The notes below the pieces were generated by a model that did no database searches, was not told the DNA's origin, and saw only the letters and a list, made by a program, of their open reading frames with translations. From contig OZ244829.1 in NCBI GenBank assembly GCA_965220415.1, forward strand, positions 6,014,001 to 6,078,000: DNA of 64,000 bases, given 5' to 3'. Position 1 is the first letter of the stretch. Each line of letters starts with the position of its first letter. The position numbers and the translations under genes are program-made. The DNA is from JAJDTR01 sp965220415. GTDB taxonomy: Bacteria > Poribacteria > WGA-4E > JAJDTR01. This document shows positions 63,602 through 64,000 of this stretch, piece by piece.

Positions 63602-63689
63602 AATCAAACGAACGAATAGTGGGTGCGATAGAGATCTTGATAGCGACCTCCTTACTGCATTAAACACTTAGCGAGTAAACCCATCAGCT
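63602..63689. repeat. 37-bp module followed by a relic right end of element A
   Basis: 'AATCAAACGAACGAATAGTG' then 'GGTGCGATAGAGATC' (63602-63636) is a module copy. 63655-63689 ('GCATTAAACACTTAGCGAGT' then 'AAACCCATCAG') matches the right end of element A with several changes. The two families abut here as they do elsewhere. Confidence 0.6.
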
Positions 63690-63702
63690 ATATCAGAATA
63701 GA

Positions 63703-64000
63703 ATGAAATCCATTTTGATAAAACCTCACCAAACCTGTGCCCTCCTAACTAAAATCCTGGTTGTCCTGCTTTCATTGTCGCAATTAGAACAAACGGTGGC
63801 GAGCCAATCAAAAACAGAGTTGCAAACCGATCTTGCGATTTCTCGGAGGAATGCGCTTGTCCGTGCAGTGGAGAAAGCCAGTCCCGCGGTTGTCAACATT
63901 AGCACGATTAAAACGCAACAAGTCAGAACGCGTTCACTATTTGGCGACCCCTGGACGCCTTTATTCGATTTTCCCTTCGAAATTCCACAATGGCGGGAAC
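63703..64000 (+). CDS. HtrA/DegP-like serine protease, N-terminal part (truncated by window edge)
   Basis: ATG 63703, frame open to the window end (99 codons). N-terminal signal-like segment 'LLTKILVVLLSLSQLEQTVA', then 'RRNALVRAVEKASPAVVNIS' and 'LFGDPWTPLFDFPFEIPQW', which match the pre-catalytic region and LA-loop of Do-type periplasmic proteases ('AVEKASPAVVNI...PFFRFF'). The catalytic domain and PDZ domains lie beyond the edge. Weak ribosome site. Expected to degrade or refold damaged periplasmic proteins. Confidence 0.85.
   Translation, partial: MKSILIKPHQTCALLTKILVVLLSLSQLEQTVASQSKTELQTDLAISRRNALVRAVEKASPAVVNISTIKTQQVRTRSLFGDPWTPLFDFPFEIPQWRE

Noticed and set aside
1..64000. tRNA or rRNA genes
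   Set aside because: I scanned for T-loop-like GGTTCRANNCC with a matching acceptor stem and for rRNA-conserved blocks and found none; a covariance-model scan (tRNAscan-SE, Infernal) would be decisive.

Overview
The window reads as a chromosomal segment of an uncultured Gram-negative-type bacterium of roughly 50 % GC. The gene mix is two PhyH-type dioxygenases, SUMF1/FGE-domain proteins, many Rossmann oxidoreductases, secreted beta-propellers, and a dense scatter of short palindromic repeats such as the 'GGTAGGTGCGG...CCGCACCTACC' hairpin. This is what I know from Candidatus Poribacteria (sponge-associated or pelagic), but that assignment is inference: there is no rRNA in the window. I saw no tRNA, rRNA, CRISPR array, phage gene or transposase. 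TTG and GTG starts behind strong Shine-Dalgarno sites are common.

Layout. 0-4.5 kb: a PgeF/YfiH-family protein and a lone RND efflux pump. 5.2-27.2 kb: a long, mostly plus-strand catabolic island containing an orphan molybdopterin subunit, a PhyH protein fused to a degenerate Nudix domain, an SDR, a second PhyH, a Gfo/Idh/MocA dehydrogenase, a GT-C-like membrane protein, an amidohydrolase, two extended SDRs, three paralogous bicupins, three tiny membrane proteins, a zinc ADH, a PanE-like reductase, an uncharacterised conserved protein, two SUMF1-domain proteins and an SGNH hydrolase. 27.2-37.1 kb: mostly minus-strand secreted or metabolic genes, namely a lactonase-fold propeller, a PQQ/WD-type propeller, a cobalamin-riboswitch operon (secreted YncE-like propeller plus a protein ending in an ECF-S-like membrane domain), an orphan HicB, an SDR and a YCF48-like propeller. 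37.7-48.6 kb: an aldehyde dehydrogenase, a CopD-like membrane protein, a metzincin-TPR fusion, ndk, a DUF1349-like protein and an hsp20-lon operon. 49.1-52.6 kb: a tandem array of TolB/PD40 propellers (two intact, one frameshifted, one relic). 54.7-64 kb: a glutaredoxin-thioredoxin reductase fusion, two methyltransferases, a TlpA-like lipoprotein, a YceI protein with Cys-rich NPCNPCA arrays, a Crp/Fnr regulator, an M28 peptidase, a metallophosphoesterase and the start of an HtrA/DegP protease cut by the window edge.

How the genes may work together. The 5-27 kb island carries the enzymes expected for oxidising and hydrolysing small sugar- or acid-type substrates (dehydrogenases, lactonase-like amidohydrolase, cupins, 2-oxoglutarate dioxygenases), but no single pathway can be read off. 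The clearest regulatory unit is the B12 riboswitch with its leader terminator, which ties a secreted propeller and an ECF-S-like protein to cobalamin. hsp20-lon is a proteostasis pair. TlpA, YceI and Grx-TrxR give the 54-60 kb region a thiol/redox flavour.

Non-coding DNA is unusually structured. It holds at least two families of about 140-200 bp MITE-like elements with terminal inverted repeats, a 37-bp interspersed module, a 308-bp tandem duplication with a diverged inverted copy 20 kb away, a 140-bp triple tandem repeat, and a 2-kb gene-free stretch in which several inverted-repeat elements abut or nest. The two findings I rate highest are the riboswitch-controlled propeller/ECF-S-like pair and a shared C-terminal motif (GKLxxSWGxLK) on otherwise unrelated secreted propellers, which may be a sorting signal.
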